From assembly GCF_937127095.1 (NCBI RefSeq), contig NZ_CAKZLP010000014.1:1-37377 (forward strand): a stretch of 37,377 nucleotides of DNA, read 5' to 3'. Source of the DNA: an uncultured Amphritea sp. Lineage in GTDB: Bacteria > Pseudomonadota > Gammaproteobacteria > Pseudomonadales > Balneatricaceae. The notes beneath the pieces were generated by a model. It was given only the letters and a program-made list of their open reading frames with translations. It did no database searches and had not been told where the DNA came from. This document shows, one piece after another, positions 27,446-35,990 of this stretch. Every line of letters starts with the position of its first letter. Positions within the stretch are counted from its first letter, which is position 1. A program made the position numbers and the translations under genes.

Positions 27446-27534
27446 CTAGCAAGGAAAACGAAGTTTTCCGTCTAGCTACTCGCCACTAGCAAGTTGCGAA
27501 GCAACGTCTGATCAGCCGCGAAGCGGCGGTCTAG
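27446..27534. repeat. Three CTAG-framed palindromic repeats, inverted orientation
   Basis: Unit 1 (27446-27475): CTAGCAA, stem GGAAAAC-gaa-GTTTTCC, GTCTAG. Unit 2 (27486-27510): CTAGCAA, GTTGC-gaa-GCAAC, GTCTG. Unit 3 (27511-27534): ATCA, GCCGC-gaa-GCGGC, GGTCTAG. The last CTAG overlaps the stop codon of the minus-strand GGDEF-EAL gene. The rest of 27171-27445 holds only the palindrome at 27245. Confidence 0.85.
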
Positions 27535-30122
27535 CTGCCACTGCTCTTTTCCATCAACCGCCGAAACGCTTCCTCCGGTACTGGTCTTGAAAACAGATAC
27601 CCCTGCAGTTCTTCGCACTGTTCCTCTTTGAGAAATTGTAGTTGGTTTTCAGTTTCAACGCCTTCGGCAATGACGGTCATTTTCAGGCTTTTGCCCAAGG
27701 CGATGATCGCGCGGGTGATCGCTCTGTCGTTTTCGTCGACCTCAATATCACGGATGAATGCGCGGTCGATTTTTAGTTTGCTGATGGGGAACTGTTTCAG
27801 ATAACTCAGTGAGGAGTACCCCTGTCCGAAGTCGTCAATTGATAGGCTGATGCCCATCTGATGCAAGGCCTGCAACACTTTGCGGGATAGCTCAGGATTC
27901 TCCATCAGCGCGCTTTCAGTGATTTCAAACTCGATACTGGAGGCATCGGCGTCGGAGCACTGGAGCATCTCAGCCACCTCATCTACGATCAGATCGCTGA
28001 TCTGCTGGGTTGAGAAGTTAACCGCGACCTTCGGTATGGTGTAACCCATTGCGTGCCAACGGCTTATATCCCGGAGGGCTTGTTCGATCACCCATCGGCC
28101 GATAGGGGCGATGAGACCGCTTTCTTCGGCGTAGGGGATGAACTGATCGGGTGCAAGTAGCCCCCTTTCTGGGTGATTCCAGCGAATCAGAGCTTCAGCC
28201 GCGACAATCCGGCCTGTCTCAGTGTTTACCTGAGGTTGATAATAGAGTTCAAACTGATCATTTTTGAGTGCTTCATTGAGCTGCTCTAAGAGATTAAATC
28301 GCCTGGAGGCGGCTTCCGTCATCGACGAGTCGTAGAAGCAGTAACCATTTCTGCCGTTGTGTTTTGCCTGATACATTGCTGAGTCGCCATTGCACAGAAT
28401 CATGTCAGGGGTGCTGGCATCTTTAGGGAACAGGCAGATACCTATACTGGCGGTAACACGAAACGAGTGCGCCTGAATCTCAAATGGACGCTGTAGCTGA
28501 CCGAGTAGTTTACGGGCGATTGTTTCAGCTTCATCATCGTTCAACAGGCCGGTAATCACAGTAAACTCGTCGCCCCCCAGTCGCGCAACCAGATCCTCGC
28601 TGCGTAGCACCTGGGTGAACCGTACAGAGACCTGGCGTAATAACTCATCGCCTGCGCTATGTCCCAGGGTATCGTTAATCTCTTTAAAATGATCAAGGTC
28701 GATAAACATCAGCGCTGCATTCAGAGGCTGGCCCTGAGATCGGTCGAGCATCTCCTTTAACTGTTGCCAGACATAGCGTCGATTCGGCAGAGCGGTGAGG
28801 TGGTCATGCAGAGTACTGTGGCGCAGTTCTGCCGATTGCTGGTTGAGTCCGGAAATCATTTTGTTGACACTGTCACTGACCAGTTTGAACTCATTAAAGT
28901 GAATCTCTTCAGGGTTCAGATGGGTCAGGTTGTCGACGGATCTTTCAAGGTTGGAACGGAACACCTTTAAGTTCTGCGATAGCTTGCGCATCATGATATA
29001 GAGCAGGAAGCCAATTACGGCCATGGTGACCAGAATTATTTTCAGCGTATTGAAGACTTCCTGCTGAAACTCTTTTTTACGGGCATCAATATGCAGGGCA
29101 ATCTTGTTTTTGACTGTATCAGTGTAAAAACCTGTGCCGATGAATATTTTCCATTCTTCCATTCCCAGAATGAAGGCGACCTTTTCTGATTTTTCACCGC
29201 TGTTCTTTTCCCACACATAGCTGCTGAACGCGCCTTCTGGATTTTCCCGGGCTAAGCGTGAGTTCTCCTGCACGACTTTGGTTCCCCGGGCGTCGACGAT
29301 ATCCCAGATATTTTTCTGGCCACCATGATATTCGCCATTGGTGACATAGAGGTCGCCATCGTAGGAGTTTATAAAATAGTAACCTTCTTTATTCGGGCCG
29401 AAAGAGATATTGGCAATCCGTTGAAAAACTTCATCTTTGAGTTGTTTTTCAAATAGCTCTAGATAGTCCCCGGTACCGATCACGAGGCTGTAGGGTTTGA
29501 ATAACCTGAGATAACTGTATTTGTTTTGTGACTCTTTTCCATTGGGTAATAGCCATTGGTAACTGATAAACGCTTCTTGCTGATTGTGTAAGCGCGCGAG
29601 TGTTTTGCTCACCACTTCCCTTTCAGCCGGAGGGAAAACCTGGGTGAAATGACTTTTCTCTAAGGAGGGTTTGGGCGGATAGAGGTTTAGTACACCATCG
29701 AGTGTATAGATAAAGTAGTAGCCTCTGCCCTGATTAAATCTGAGATCGCGCAGCGCGGCGTAAATCATATCCTGAATCTCTGCATCAGGAAGTTTGCCTT
29801 GCTGGTTAAGATAGATCGATTCTGCTATTTGATAGGCCTGGTCAACTCTCTGTTTCAGTTCTGTATTGAGTTTGTTATTCGCCAGTCTGCTCTCGCTCTG
29901 CAGGTAGTGCTTTATCGAGTGAACCCGGGCTTCAATCTCTTGTTTCTGCAGGGTGAGGTACTCTTGCGCAAAATGTTCGCCATCCCGCTCAAGGTATTGA
30001 TACTGATTGCTGATCCACAGATAACCAATAAAGCAGCAGGCCAGAATAAACACGGTAATGGTTGCAAAAAAATAGCCAACGACGCTGAACGTAATCGGTT
30101 GTCTTAAACGGCTATTATTCAA
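27531..30122 (-). CDS. Membrane c-di-GMP enzyme: double Cache, GGDEF and EAL domains
   Basis: 863 residues. Membrane segment 1 at about 13-37; periplasmic sensor at 50-345 with two Cache-type repeats ('GRGYYFIYTLDGVLNLYPP' near 132 and 'KEGYYFINSYDGDLYV' near 245, each ending in 'VIGTGDY/FIGTGFY'); membrane segment 2 at about 362-378; short linker; GGDEF domain with 'LARLGGDEF'-like signature at 515-520 intact and the inhibitory site RSED at 507-510; EAL domain from about 610 with 'AAEALIRWNHP' at 641-651 and downstream 'DDFGQGYSSLSYL' intact. Both cyclase and phosphodiesterase sites look functional, so net direction is unknown. sCache-type sensors often bind small organic acids. The stop codon TAG lies inside a CTAG repeat. 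Confidence 0.95.
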   Translation of the reverse strand: MNNSRLRQPITFSVVGYFFATITVFILACCFIGYLWISNQYQYLERDGEHFAQEYLTLQKQEIEARVHSIKHYLQSESRLANNKLNTELKQRVDQAYQIAESIYLNQQGKLPDAEIQDMIYAALRDLRFNQGRGYYFIYTLDGVLNLYPPKPSLEKSHFTQVFPPAEREVVSKTLARLHNQQEAFISYQWLLPNGKESQNKYSYLRLFKPYSLVIGTGDYLELFEKQLKDEVFQRIANISFGPNKEGYYFINSYDGDLYVTNGEYHGGQKNIWDIVDARGTKVVQENSRLARENPEGAFSSYVWEKNSGEKSEKVAFILGMEEWKIFIGTGFYTDTVKNKIALHIDARKKEFQQEVFNTLKIILVTMAVIGFLLYIMMRKLSQNLKVFRSNLERSVDNLTHLNPEEIHFNEFKLVSDSVNKMISGLNQQSAELRHSTLHDHLTALPNRRYVWQQLKEMLDRSQGQPLNAALMFIDLDHFKEINDTLGHSAGDELLRQVSVRFTQVLRSEDLVARLGGDEFTVITGLLNDDEAETIARKLLGQLQRPFEIQAHSFRVTASIGICLFPKDASTPDMILCNGDSAMYQAKHNGRNGYCFYDSSMTEAASRRFNLLEQLNEALKNDQFELYYQPQVNTETGRIVAAEALIRWNHPERGLLAPDQFIPYAEESGLIAPIGRWVIEQALRDISRWHAMGYTIPKVAVNFSTQQISDLIVDEVAEMLQCSDADASSIEFEITESALMENPELSRKVLQALHQMGISLSIDDFGQGYSSLSYLKQFPISKLKIDRAFIRDIEVDENDRAITRAIIALGKSLKMTVIAEGVETENQLQFLKEEQCEELQGYLFSRPVPEEAFRRLMEKSSGS

Positions 30123-30295
30123 CGTTCTGTCCTTAATGATTTGTCAGGGAGAAACAGAAGTGCCGGGAAAACCAACGATGTAAAAAGAGATCAAATTTAC
30201 ACGGGCTACCCAGATTTAAATCTACAACATCAGAAACGTTTTGTCGCTTTGGGTGTGTGCATTTTGGTGAGACTGGCGAAATGTATTATTGCGAT

Positions 30296-30324
30296 AAAAA
30301 AGAGAACCAAAGGCTCTCTTTTTT
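30296..30324. terminator. Terminator between GGDEF-EAL gene and ackA
   Basis: AAAAAAGAGA (30296-30305) pairs with TCTCTTTTTT (30315-30324) across a 9-base loop. A and T tracts at both sides make it bidirectional; on the minus strand it ends pta-ackA. Confidence 0.75.
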
Positions 30325-30351
30325 ACGTTTTTTCCAGCTACTAACTAACCA

Positions 30352-30377
30352 CTAGCAAGTTGCGCAGCAACGTCTAG
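30352..30377. repeat. CTAG-framed palindromic repeat, inverted orientation
   Basis: CTAGCAA, stem GTTGC-gca-GCAAC, GTCTAG. It has the same stem as the copy at 27493 but loop gca in place of gaa. It sits 8 bases after the ackA stop. Confidence 0.85.
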
Positions 30378-30384
30378 CTACTTT

Positions 30385-31569
30385 CTAAGCCAAAACCTCT
30401 TGCGCATGCAGGGCGATCATCGCCTCCTCGTTGGTGGGAATTACCCGAACCAGCACTTTAGCGCTGGCTTTGCTAATGATCGCTTCACCCTCTTTGTTGG
30501 CGCTTTTGTTCAGTTTAACACCCAGCCATTCGAGTTGGTCGCAGATACGTTTGCGCAGTTTACTGTCGTTTTCGCCGACGCCACCGGTAAACACCAGTTG
30601 CTCTAAACCTTGCAATGCTGCGGATAAACGTCCGATCTCCAGCGCTGCACGGTAGGCGAACATGGCGATCGCTTCTTCCGCTTCTGGCTGGTCTGATTGT
30701 TCCAGTTCCAGCATATCGGAACTGATACCAGAAACTCCCAGCCAGCCACTCTCTTTGTAGAGGAAGTTTTCCAACTGGTCGGTATCCATGTGGTAGTGGC
30801 GTTGCAGGTAGAGCAGTACGCCGGGGTCGATGTTGCCGGTACGGCTGCCCATTGGCAGGCCGTCAACCGCAGTAAAGCCCATGGAGGAGGCGATCGATTT
30901 TCCTTTCTTGACTGCGCACATGCTAGCGCCCGCGCCGAGGTGACAGATCACGGTTTTTTCGCTTTCGGCACCCTTGCCAATTTTTTCCAGTGAACGCTGT
31001 ATGAACTCATAAGAGAGCCCATGGAAACCATACTTATGCACTCCAGCTTCGGTGTATTTGCGGGGGATGGCGTAATGGCGCTCAATGTCGGGCTGGCCGA
31101 TATGGAACATGGTATCAAAGCAAGCGATCTGCGGCAGTTCAGGCTCCAGTCGCTGACAGGCGCGGATCAGCTTGAGATTGTAGGGTTGATGCAGTGGGGC
31201 CAGGGGAATCAGCTCTTCCAGTCTGAGGAGAATCTTCTCATTGATCTTCACCGGGTCACTGAAGCTTTGGCCGCCATGCACGACTCGATGGCCAAAGGCG
31301 CTGATGCGACTGTCGGGCATCTGCTTACGCACCCACTGGATAACCTGATCCAGACAGGCCTGGTGGCGGTCTTCGGTGTCGATCGCGCTCATATCCGGTT
31401 GATGTTGCTCCAGTGTTTCACCACGGCTGGAGATGACTTTCATCACCGGAGCGTTGAGAATATTGCTTAGTTTAAACTGATAGAGACACTCAGTACTCTC
31501 GGCCTGCGGTGCAAACAGGGCACATTTCAGGCTGGAAGATCCACCATTAACGGTCAGAACCAGACTCAT
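30385..31569 (-). CDS. ackA: Acetate kinase
   Basis: 394 residues (E. coli 400). 'VLTVNGGSSSLKCALF' binds phosphate at the N-terminus; 'GHRVVHGGQSFSDPV', 'CFDTMFH', 'KYGFHGLSYEFI', 'CHLGAGASMCAV' and 'VDGLPMGSRTGNIDPG' follow, and 'LVFTGGVGEND' closes the ATP site. Converts acetyl phosphate + ADP to acetate + ATP, and the reverse. The start codon lies two bases after the pta stop with GGGAG inside the end of pta, so both are read from one mRNA. Confidence 0.97.
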   Translation of the reverse strand: MSLVLTVNGGSSSLKCALFAPQAESTECLYQFKLSNILNAPVMKVISSRGETLEQHQPDMSAIDTEDRHQACLDQVIQWVRKQMPDSRISAFGHRVVHGGQSFSDPVKINEKILLRLEELIPLAPLHQPYNLKLIRACQRLEPELPQIACFDTMFHIGQPDIERHYAIPRKYTEAGVHKYGFHGLSYEFIQRSLEKIGKGAESEKTVICHLGAGASMCAVKKGKSIASSMGFTAVDGLPMGSRTGNIDPGVLLYLQRHYHMDTDQLENFLYKESGWLGVSGISSDMLELEQSDQPEAEEAIAMFAYRAALEIGRLSAALQGLEQLVFTGGVGENDSKLRKRICDQLEWLGVKLNKSANKEGEAIISKASAKVLVRVIPTNEEAMIALHAQEVLA

Positions 31570-31570
31570 C

Positions 31571-32512
31571 TTACTTTACTCCCTGTGGGTGCAGAACCAT
31601 GTGAGATGCCAGGGCGCAGGAGGCCAGGCGTGCCAGCGTGCCGTCAGAACGGCTGTTGAGGATAATCGGGGCGCGGGCACCGAGTGCCAGACCGGCTGAT
31701 TTTGCATCTGCCAAGTAGATCAGTTGCTTAGCGATCATATTCGCGGACTCAAGGTCCGGGGCCAGCAGAATGTCAGCATCTCCGGATACTGCAGAGGTAA
31801 TGTGCTTATCAATGGCGGCTTGCAGGGATATGGCGTTATCAAACGCCAGCGGCCCATCCAGAATCGCGCCGGTGATCTGACCCCGGTCAGCCATTTTACA
31901 CAGGGCTGCGGCGTCGATAGTGCTCTGCATCGATGGCTTAACTTTCTCTACCGCCGCCAGAATAGCCACTTTAGGCTCTTTCATTCCCAACGCATGGCAG
32001 AAATCTATCGCATTTTGCACGATATCCCGTTTGGTTAGCAGGTCGGGGGCAACATTGATTGCCGCGTCGGTGATCATCAGTGGTTTATGATAGTTCGGCA
32101 CGTCCAGTACAAAGATGTGGCTCAGGCGACGTTCGGTGCGAATCCCCAGTGTTTTATGAATTACGGCACTGAGCAGTTCTGACGTGCCCAGGTCGCCCTT
32201 CATCAGGGTTTCTGCCCGGGCTTCACGAATCAGTCGTACGGCTTGTTCAGCAGCGGCATGGCTGTGTTCTACATCGATCAGCTCATAGTTATCGATATTC
32301 AGTTCATATTTATCAGCTGCCGCTCTGATCTTGGCTGAAGGGCCTACCAGAATTGGAGTTATCAGGCCGCGTTCAGCCGCTTCGATGGCACCCATCAGAC
32401 CGTTGTGTTCAACCGGATGAACCACTGCTGTGGTGACAGGACGGGCTTTAACCGCTTCATCAATAAAGAATTCCAGCTGGTTATGGATGGGGGGCTTTTC
32501 TGAAAGAATCAT
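31571..32512 (-). CDS. pta: Short-form phosphate acetyl/butyryltransferase
   Basis: 313 residues from the ATG at 32512, chosen because TGGAG lies 8 bases before it and the 20-codon extension has no family character. It is the short Pta/Ptb type (PTA_PTB domain only), lacking the N-terminal DRTGG/AAA domains of E. coli Pta. Signatures: 'LMKGDLGTSELLSAVIHK', 'SHIFVLDVPNYHKPLMITDAAINVAPDL', 'VAILAAVEKVKPSMQSTIDAAAL', 'GDADILLAPDLESANMI' and a Ser/Arg-rich end. Moves the acetyl (or acyl) group between CoA and phosphate. First gene of pta-ackA. The acyl specificity cannot be told. Confidence 0.92.
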   Translation of the reverse strand: MILSEKPPIHNQLEFFIDEAVKARPVTTAVVHPVEHNGLMGAIEAAERGLITPILVGPSAKIRAAADKYELNIDNYELIDVEHSHAAAEQAVRLIREARAETLMKGDLGTSELLSAVIHKTLGIRTERRLSHIFVLDVPNYHKPLMITDAAINVAPDLLTKRDIVQNAIDFCHALGMKEPKVAILAAVEKVKPSMQSTIDAAALCKMADRGQITGAILDGPLAFDNAISLQAAIDKHITSAVSGDADILLAPDLESANMIAKQLIYLADAKSAGLALGARAPIILNSRSDGTLARLASCALASHMVLHPQGVK

Positions 32513-32718
32513 TTTACTGCTCCAGGTATTCAACGGTTGATAACGCCGGGTGACCGCGTTAAACCTATACATTTGGTACGATCAGCTTTTACATTTACTC
32601 TATGACAAGAGTATGACCTTCTTATGACGCAGTGCAACATGCAGGTTAGTTAAAATGAGTAGTTTTTGTGTAAACCGATGATTAACTGATATATCGTATT
32701 TGCTAAATTTAATAGGGG

Positions 32719-32775
32719 CTAGAACGTAGCTGCGCGACTGCTAGTTGTTAGACGGAAACTTCGTTTCCTTGCTAG
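32719..32775. repeat. Two CTAG-framed palindromic repeats, forward
   Basis: Unit 1 (32719-32744): AAC, stem GTAGC-tgc-GCGAC with one mismatched position, TG, CTAG. Unit 2 (32748-32775): TTAG, AC, GGAAAC-ttc-GTTTCC, TTGCTAG. Part of a larger block to 32947 upstream of pta. Confidence 0.75.
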
Positions 32776-32829
32776 AAAAAGTAATAAAAGACAGTAGCTA
32801 GATGTGAACAACGTATCTGAAATCTACAG

Positions 32830-32947
32830 CTAGACGTCGCATCGCCGCTGGCTCGTGGCTAGCTAGCTAGCAAGTAAAACGAAGTTTTACGTCTAACCAC
32901 TAGCAAGACACGAAGTGTCGTCTAGCGAGTCGCTCAGCGACGTTCTG
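32830..32947. repeat. Cluster of one decayed and three intact CTAG-framed repeats, inverted
   Basis: A decayed forward unit at 32830-32850 (CTAGAC, GTCGC-atc-GC...), then CTAGCTAGCTAG, then unit E4 (32867-32895): GTAAAAC-gaa-GTTTTAC; E5 (32900-32925): GACAC-gaa-GTGTC, GTCTAG; E6 (32922-32947): CTAGCGA, GTCGC-tca-GCGAC, GTTCTG, sharing CTAG with E5. It is the densest block of the family. No gene fits between 32513 and 33021. Confidence 0.8.
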
Positions 32948-32972
32948 TTCCCGGATACTTGCTATCCGGGAA
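32948..32972. other. Perfect 10-bp hairpin before hinT
   Basis: TTCCCGGATA (32948-32957) mirrors TATCCGGGAA (32963-32972) around CTTGC. It lies 49 bases before the hinT start, at the end of the repeat cluster, without a T run. It could be another relative of the repeat family or the terminator-like end of a short transcript. Confidence 0.55.
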
Positions 32973-33021
32973 GCGCTGCGGTGTAATCCAATAAACAATT
33001 TATAGCACGAGGGTTGGTTCA

Positions 33022-33387
33022 ATGGATTGTCTGTTTTGTAAAATTCTGAATAACGAGATTCCGGCGGATATCATTTATGAGGACGATAAGGTTATCGCTT
33101 TTAATGATATCAGCCCTCAGGCGCCAACCCATGCTCTGATTATTCCCCGTAAACATATTGCGACGCTGAATGATATTGACGCCGACGACTGTGGTCTGGT
33201 TGGTCATATGGTGATGGTGGCGGGTAAGATCGCTGAACAGCAGGGGTTTGATGCCGACGGCTATCGGACGGTGTTTAACTGTAACAGCCACGGTGGACAG
33301 ACGGTTTATCATATCCATCTACACTTGCTGGGTGGTAAGCCGATGGGCTGGCCACCGTATCAGGACAAACTGAAAACCCCGGTTTGA
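33022..33387 (+). CDS. hinT: HIT-family purine nucleoside phosphoramidase HinT
   Basis: 121 residues. Opens 'CLFCKILNNEIPADIIYEDD' with a C-x2-C near residues 3-6, then 'APTHALIIPRKHIATL', and the histidine triad H97-I-H-L-H101-L-L-G-G with the nucleophile His. It hydrolyses nucleoside phosphoramidates and related adenylates in the cytoplasm. AGGGTTGG precedes the ATG by about 8 bases. Bidirectional terminator just after; the gene converges on spoVR. Confidence 0.96.
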   Translation: MDCLFCKILNNEIPADIIYEDDKVIAFNDISPQAPTHALIIPRKHIATLNDIDADDCGLVGHMVMVAGKIAEQQGFDADGYRTVFNCNSHGGQTVYHIHLHLLGGKPMGWPPYQDKLKTPV

Positions 33388-33411
33388 TTCGAGAGCCGCA
33401 TAGCCAAAAAG

Positions 33412-33436
33412 AAACCGCCATTACGGCGGTTTTTTG
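33412..33436. terminator. Bidirectional terminator between hinT and spoVR
   Basis: AAACCGCC (33412-33419) pairs with GGCGGTTT around ATTAC, followed by T's; A's precede it. It stops both convergent transcripts. Confidence 0.9.
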
Positions 33437-33459
33437 CGGTGGTCCAGCTGCTAAGCGTT

Positions 33460-34977
33460 TCAGGCAACCTCTTCGGCCTGGGGTTTTGGCGGACAGTGGA
33501 GTTCATCGATAATCTCTCCAGCGGGCGAGACCGATTCCAGATGCACATCAAAGCCCCACAGCCGGTGAAGATGTTTGAGCACTTCATCGGTATCGTCACC
33601 CAGGGGTTGTTCATTGTGCATATAATGGCGCAATGTCAGTGACCGGTCACCTCTGATGTTGACGTTGTAGATCTGAATATTGGGTTCCCGGTTGCCAATG
33701 TTATAGCTGGCCGCCAGGTTTTCCCGGACTTGCTGATAGCCATCATCATCATGTATGGCGCTGATCTGCATGGTGCTCAGGGTTGAGTTATCGGTGATGG
33801 TAAATAGTTTCAGCTCACGGATCATGTGGGGTGACAGGTATTGCAAGATAAAACTTTCATCCTTGTAGTTGCGCATCGCATGCTGCAAGGTTTCATTCCA
33901 GTCGCTGCCGGCTATATCGGGGAACCATTTATAGTCCTCTTCGGTGGGGTTTTCACAGATACGACGAATATCCCGCATCATGCCGTAACCCAGTGCGTAA
34001 GGGTTGATACCGTTGAAATAGGGCGCGTCAAACGGCGGCTGAAACACCACACTGGTGTGGGAGTGGAGAAACTCCATGATAAAACCATCGGTGACCAGGC
34101 CTTCATCATGCAGATGGTGCAACAGAGTGTAGTGCCAGAAGCACGCCCAGCCCTCGTTCATCACCTGAGTTTGCCGTTGTGGATAATAGTATTGAGCAAT
34201 TTTTCGCACGATGCGCACAATTTCCCGCTGCCACGGTTCCAGTAGTGGCGCATTTTTTTCAATGAAGTAGAGGATATTTTCCTCCGGGTCTTTGGGGAAA
34301 CGGGGAGCTTTATCTTTTTTAATTTCGTCTTTCTTAGGAATAGTATTCCACAGCTGGTTGAGGTGTCGCTGGATATACTCTTCGCGATCCATCAGGCGGT
34401 TTTTTTCCTCTTCCGGGGTAATCGGCTGCGGGCGAAGGTAACGGTTAACGCCGTAGTTCATCAGCGCGTGACAGGAGTCCAGCATCTGTTCGACGGCATC
34501 GACACCGTGGCGCTCTTCACATTTGGCAATATAGTTTTTCGCGAACAGCAGATAATCAATGATGGCCGAAGCATCGGTCCAGGTGCGGAACAGGTAGTTG
34601 CCTTTAAAAAATGAGTTGTGACCATAGCAGGCATGGGCGATCACCAGTGCCTGCATAGTCATGGTGTTCTCCTCCATCAGGTAGGAGATACAGGGGTTTG
34701 AGTTGATGACGATCTCATAGGCCAGTCCCATCTGGCCGCGTTTATACTGCTGCTCGGTGGAGACAAACTGTTTGCCAAAGGACCAGTGGTTGTAATTCAG
34801 CGGCATACCCACGGATGAGTAAGCATCCATCATCTGTTCAGAGGTGATAACTTCGATCTGGTTAGGATAGGTATCCAGACCATAATGCTCTGCTACCCGG
34901 GCGATCTCCTTATCGTATCGCTGGATCAGGTCGAAGGTCCATTCTGACCCGGTGGAAATCGGCTCACGCTTTTTCAT
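33460..34977 (-). CDS. SpoVR-family protein (YcgB-like)
   Basis: 505 residues from the ATG at 34977; AAGGAG lies 9 bases before it and the 37-codon extension upstream would run into yeaH. Family motifs: 'MQALVIAHACYGHNSFFKGNYLF', 'DAVEQMLDSCHALMNYGVNRY', 'RQTQVMNEGWACFWHYTLLHHL', 'SVVFQPPF...NGINPYALGYGMM', 'LSPHMIRELKLF'. E. coli YcgB has about 510 residues and stands with yeaG (PrkA kinase) and yeaH in a stress- and nitrogen-starvation-linked set. Four bases separate it from yeaH. Confidence 0.93.
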   Translation of the reverse strand: MKKREPISTGSEWTFDLIQRYDKEIARVAEHYGLDTYPNQIEVITSEQMMDAYSSVGMPLNYNHWSFGKQFVSTEQQYKRGQMGLAYEIVINSNPCISYLMEENTMTMQALVIAHACYGHNSFFKGNYLFRTWTDASAIIDYLLFAKNYIAKCEERHGVDAVEQMLDSCHALMNYGVNRYLRPQPITPEEEKNRLMDREEYIQRHLNQLWNTIPKKDEIKKDKAPRFPKDPEENILYFIEKNAPLLEPWQREIVRIVRKIAQYYYPQRQTQVMNEGWACFWHYTLLHHLHDEGLVTDGFIMEFLHSHTSVVFQPPFDAPYFNGINPYALGYGMMRDIRRICENPTEEDYKWFPDIAGSDWNETLQHAMRNYKDESFILQYLSPHMIRELKLFTITDNSTLSTMQISAIHDDDGYQQVRENLAASYNIGNREPNIQIYNVNIRGDRSLTLRHYMHNEQPLGDDTDEVLKHLHRLWGFDVHLESVSPAGEIIDELHCPPKPQAEEVA

Positions 34978-34981
34978 AGGG

Positions 34982-35983
34982 TCACTCCTTTTTCTCAAAC
35001 AGTTTTCTGAACACCGGGTAGATATCCGAGGGGTCAATGATGGTCTGCATGGCAAAGGTTTCACCGAACTTTTCGCGAATCTGCTCATACTCCAGCCACA
35101 GGTTCTGATGTGGCCCGGTGGTTATCTCCACATAGGCAAAGTATTGCACCAGTGGCAGAATCTGCTGTTCGAGTACTTGACGGCAGACGTGTGAATCGCC
35201 ATCCCAGTTATCCCCGTCAGACGCTTGAGCAACATAGACATTCCAGTCGCCGGGAGGATAACGCTCACGGATAATCTCTGCACTTAGATTTAGGGCGCTG
35301 GAGACGATGGTGCCACCGGTTTCCCGGGAATAGAAAAACTCCTCTTCGTCGACCTCTTTTGCATGGGTGTGGTGGCGCACAAACACCACCTCAATTTTTT
35401 TATAGCTACGGGTGAGAAACAGATAGAGCAGGATAAAGAAACGCTTGGCGATATCCTTAATCGATTGGGTCATTGAACCGGATACATCCATCACGCAAAA
35501 CATCACGGCTTTGGAACTGGGCACCGGGGTGCGGATCAGGTTGTTATATTTAAGATCAAACTCGTCGATAAACGGCATCCGTTTGATCCGCTTGTTCAGG
35601 GTTTTAATCTCTTCGTTAAGGGCTGCGATCTGTAGCACGGCTTCCTGATTGGGCAGCCGCCCCTCCAGGGTTTTAATCTCCGCTTTGAGTTCCCGAATTT
35701 TGCGGCGTTCTTTGCCTGACAGGGCTATTCGCCGGGCGTTAGCCGCCCGCAACGAGCGGACAACATTGAGCTTATCGGGCGAACCGACACTGGTAAAACC
35801 GGCGCGGCGTACTTCAAAGCTGGTGGCGTCGCGCAGCTGCTTTTTAATCATGTTGGGCAGTTCAAGATCCTCAAACATAAAGTCGAGAAACTCTTCCTGA
35901 TTGATCTGGAAGGTAAACTCGTCTTCACCTTCCCCCTGATTGCTGGCTTTCCCCTGGCCGGAACCACCGCCACCACCGCCTCC
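34982..35983 (-). CDS. yeaH: DUF444/YeaH-family VWA protein, N-terminus missing
   Basis: About 333 residues of the real protein, from the Gly-rich run to the normal end '[17 protein letters not shown]'. After the glycines come '[26 protein letters not shown]', '[24 protein letters not shown]' and the VWA core '[31 protein letters not shown]' with a MIDAS-like DxSxS. E. coli YeaH (427 residues) has about 90 more at its start, before the Gly run. Here those are replaced by a coiled coil unlike any YeaH; see the junction at 35960-35990. The real prkA gene usually found before yeaH is absent for the same reason. Partner of spoVR. Confidence 0.88.
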   Translation of the reverse strand, partial: GGGGGGGSGQGKASNQGEGEDEFTFQINQEEFLDFMFEDLELPNMIKKQLRDATSFEVRRAGFTSVGSPDKLNVVRSLRAANARRIALSGKERRKIRELKAEIKTLEGRLPNQEAVLQIAALNEEIKTLNKRIKRMPFIDEFDLKYNNLIRTPVPSSKAVMFCVMDVSGSMTQSIKDIAKRFFILLYLFLTRSYKKIEVVFVRHHTHAKEVDEEEFFYSRETGGTIVSSALNLSAEIIRERYPPGDWNVYVAQASDGDNWDGDSHVCRQVLEQQILPLVQYFAYVEITTGPHQNLWLEYEQIREKFGETFAMQTIIDPSDIYPVFRKLFEKKE

Positions 35984-35990
35984 TGCTTGA
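35960..35990. other. Probable chimeric junction 1: yeaH to coiled coil
   Basis: The Gly run of YeaH (seven GGN codons, 35963-35983) meets an unrelated coiled-coil reading frame. The GGN stretch is a low-complexity sequence likely to join two unrelated templates during assembly. Confidence 0.6.

Noticed and set aside
27446..32947. Clustered short repeats considered as a CRISPR array
   Set aside because: Units are palindromic with differing stems, face both ways, have irregular spacing and no constant-length spacers, and no cas gene is present.
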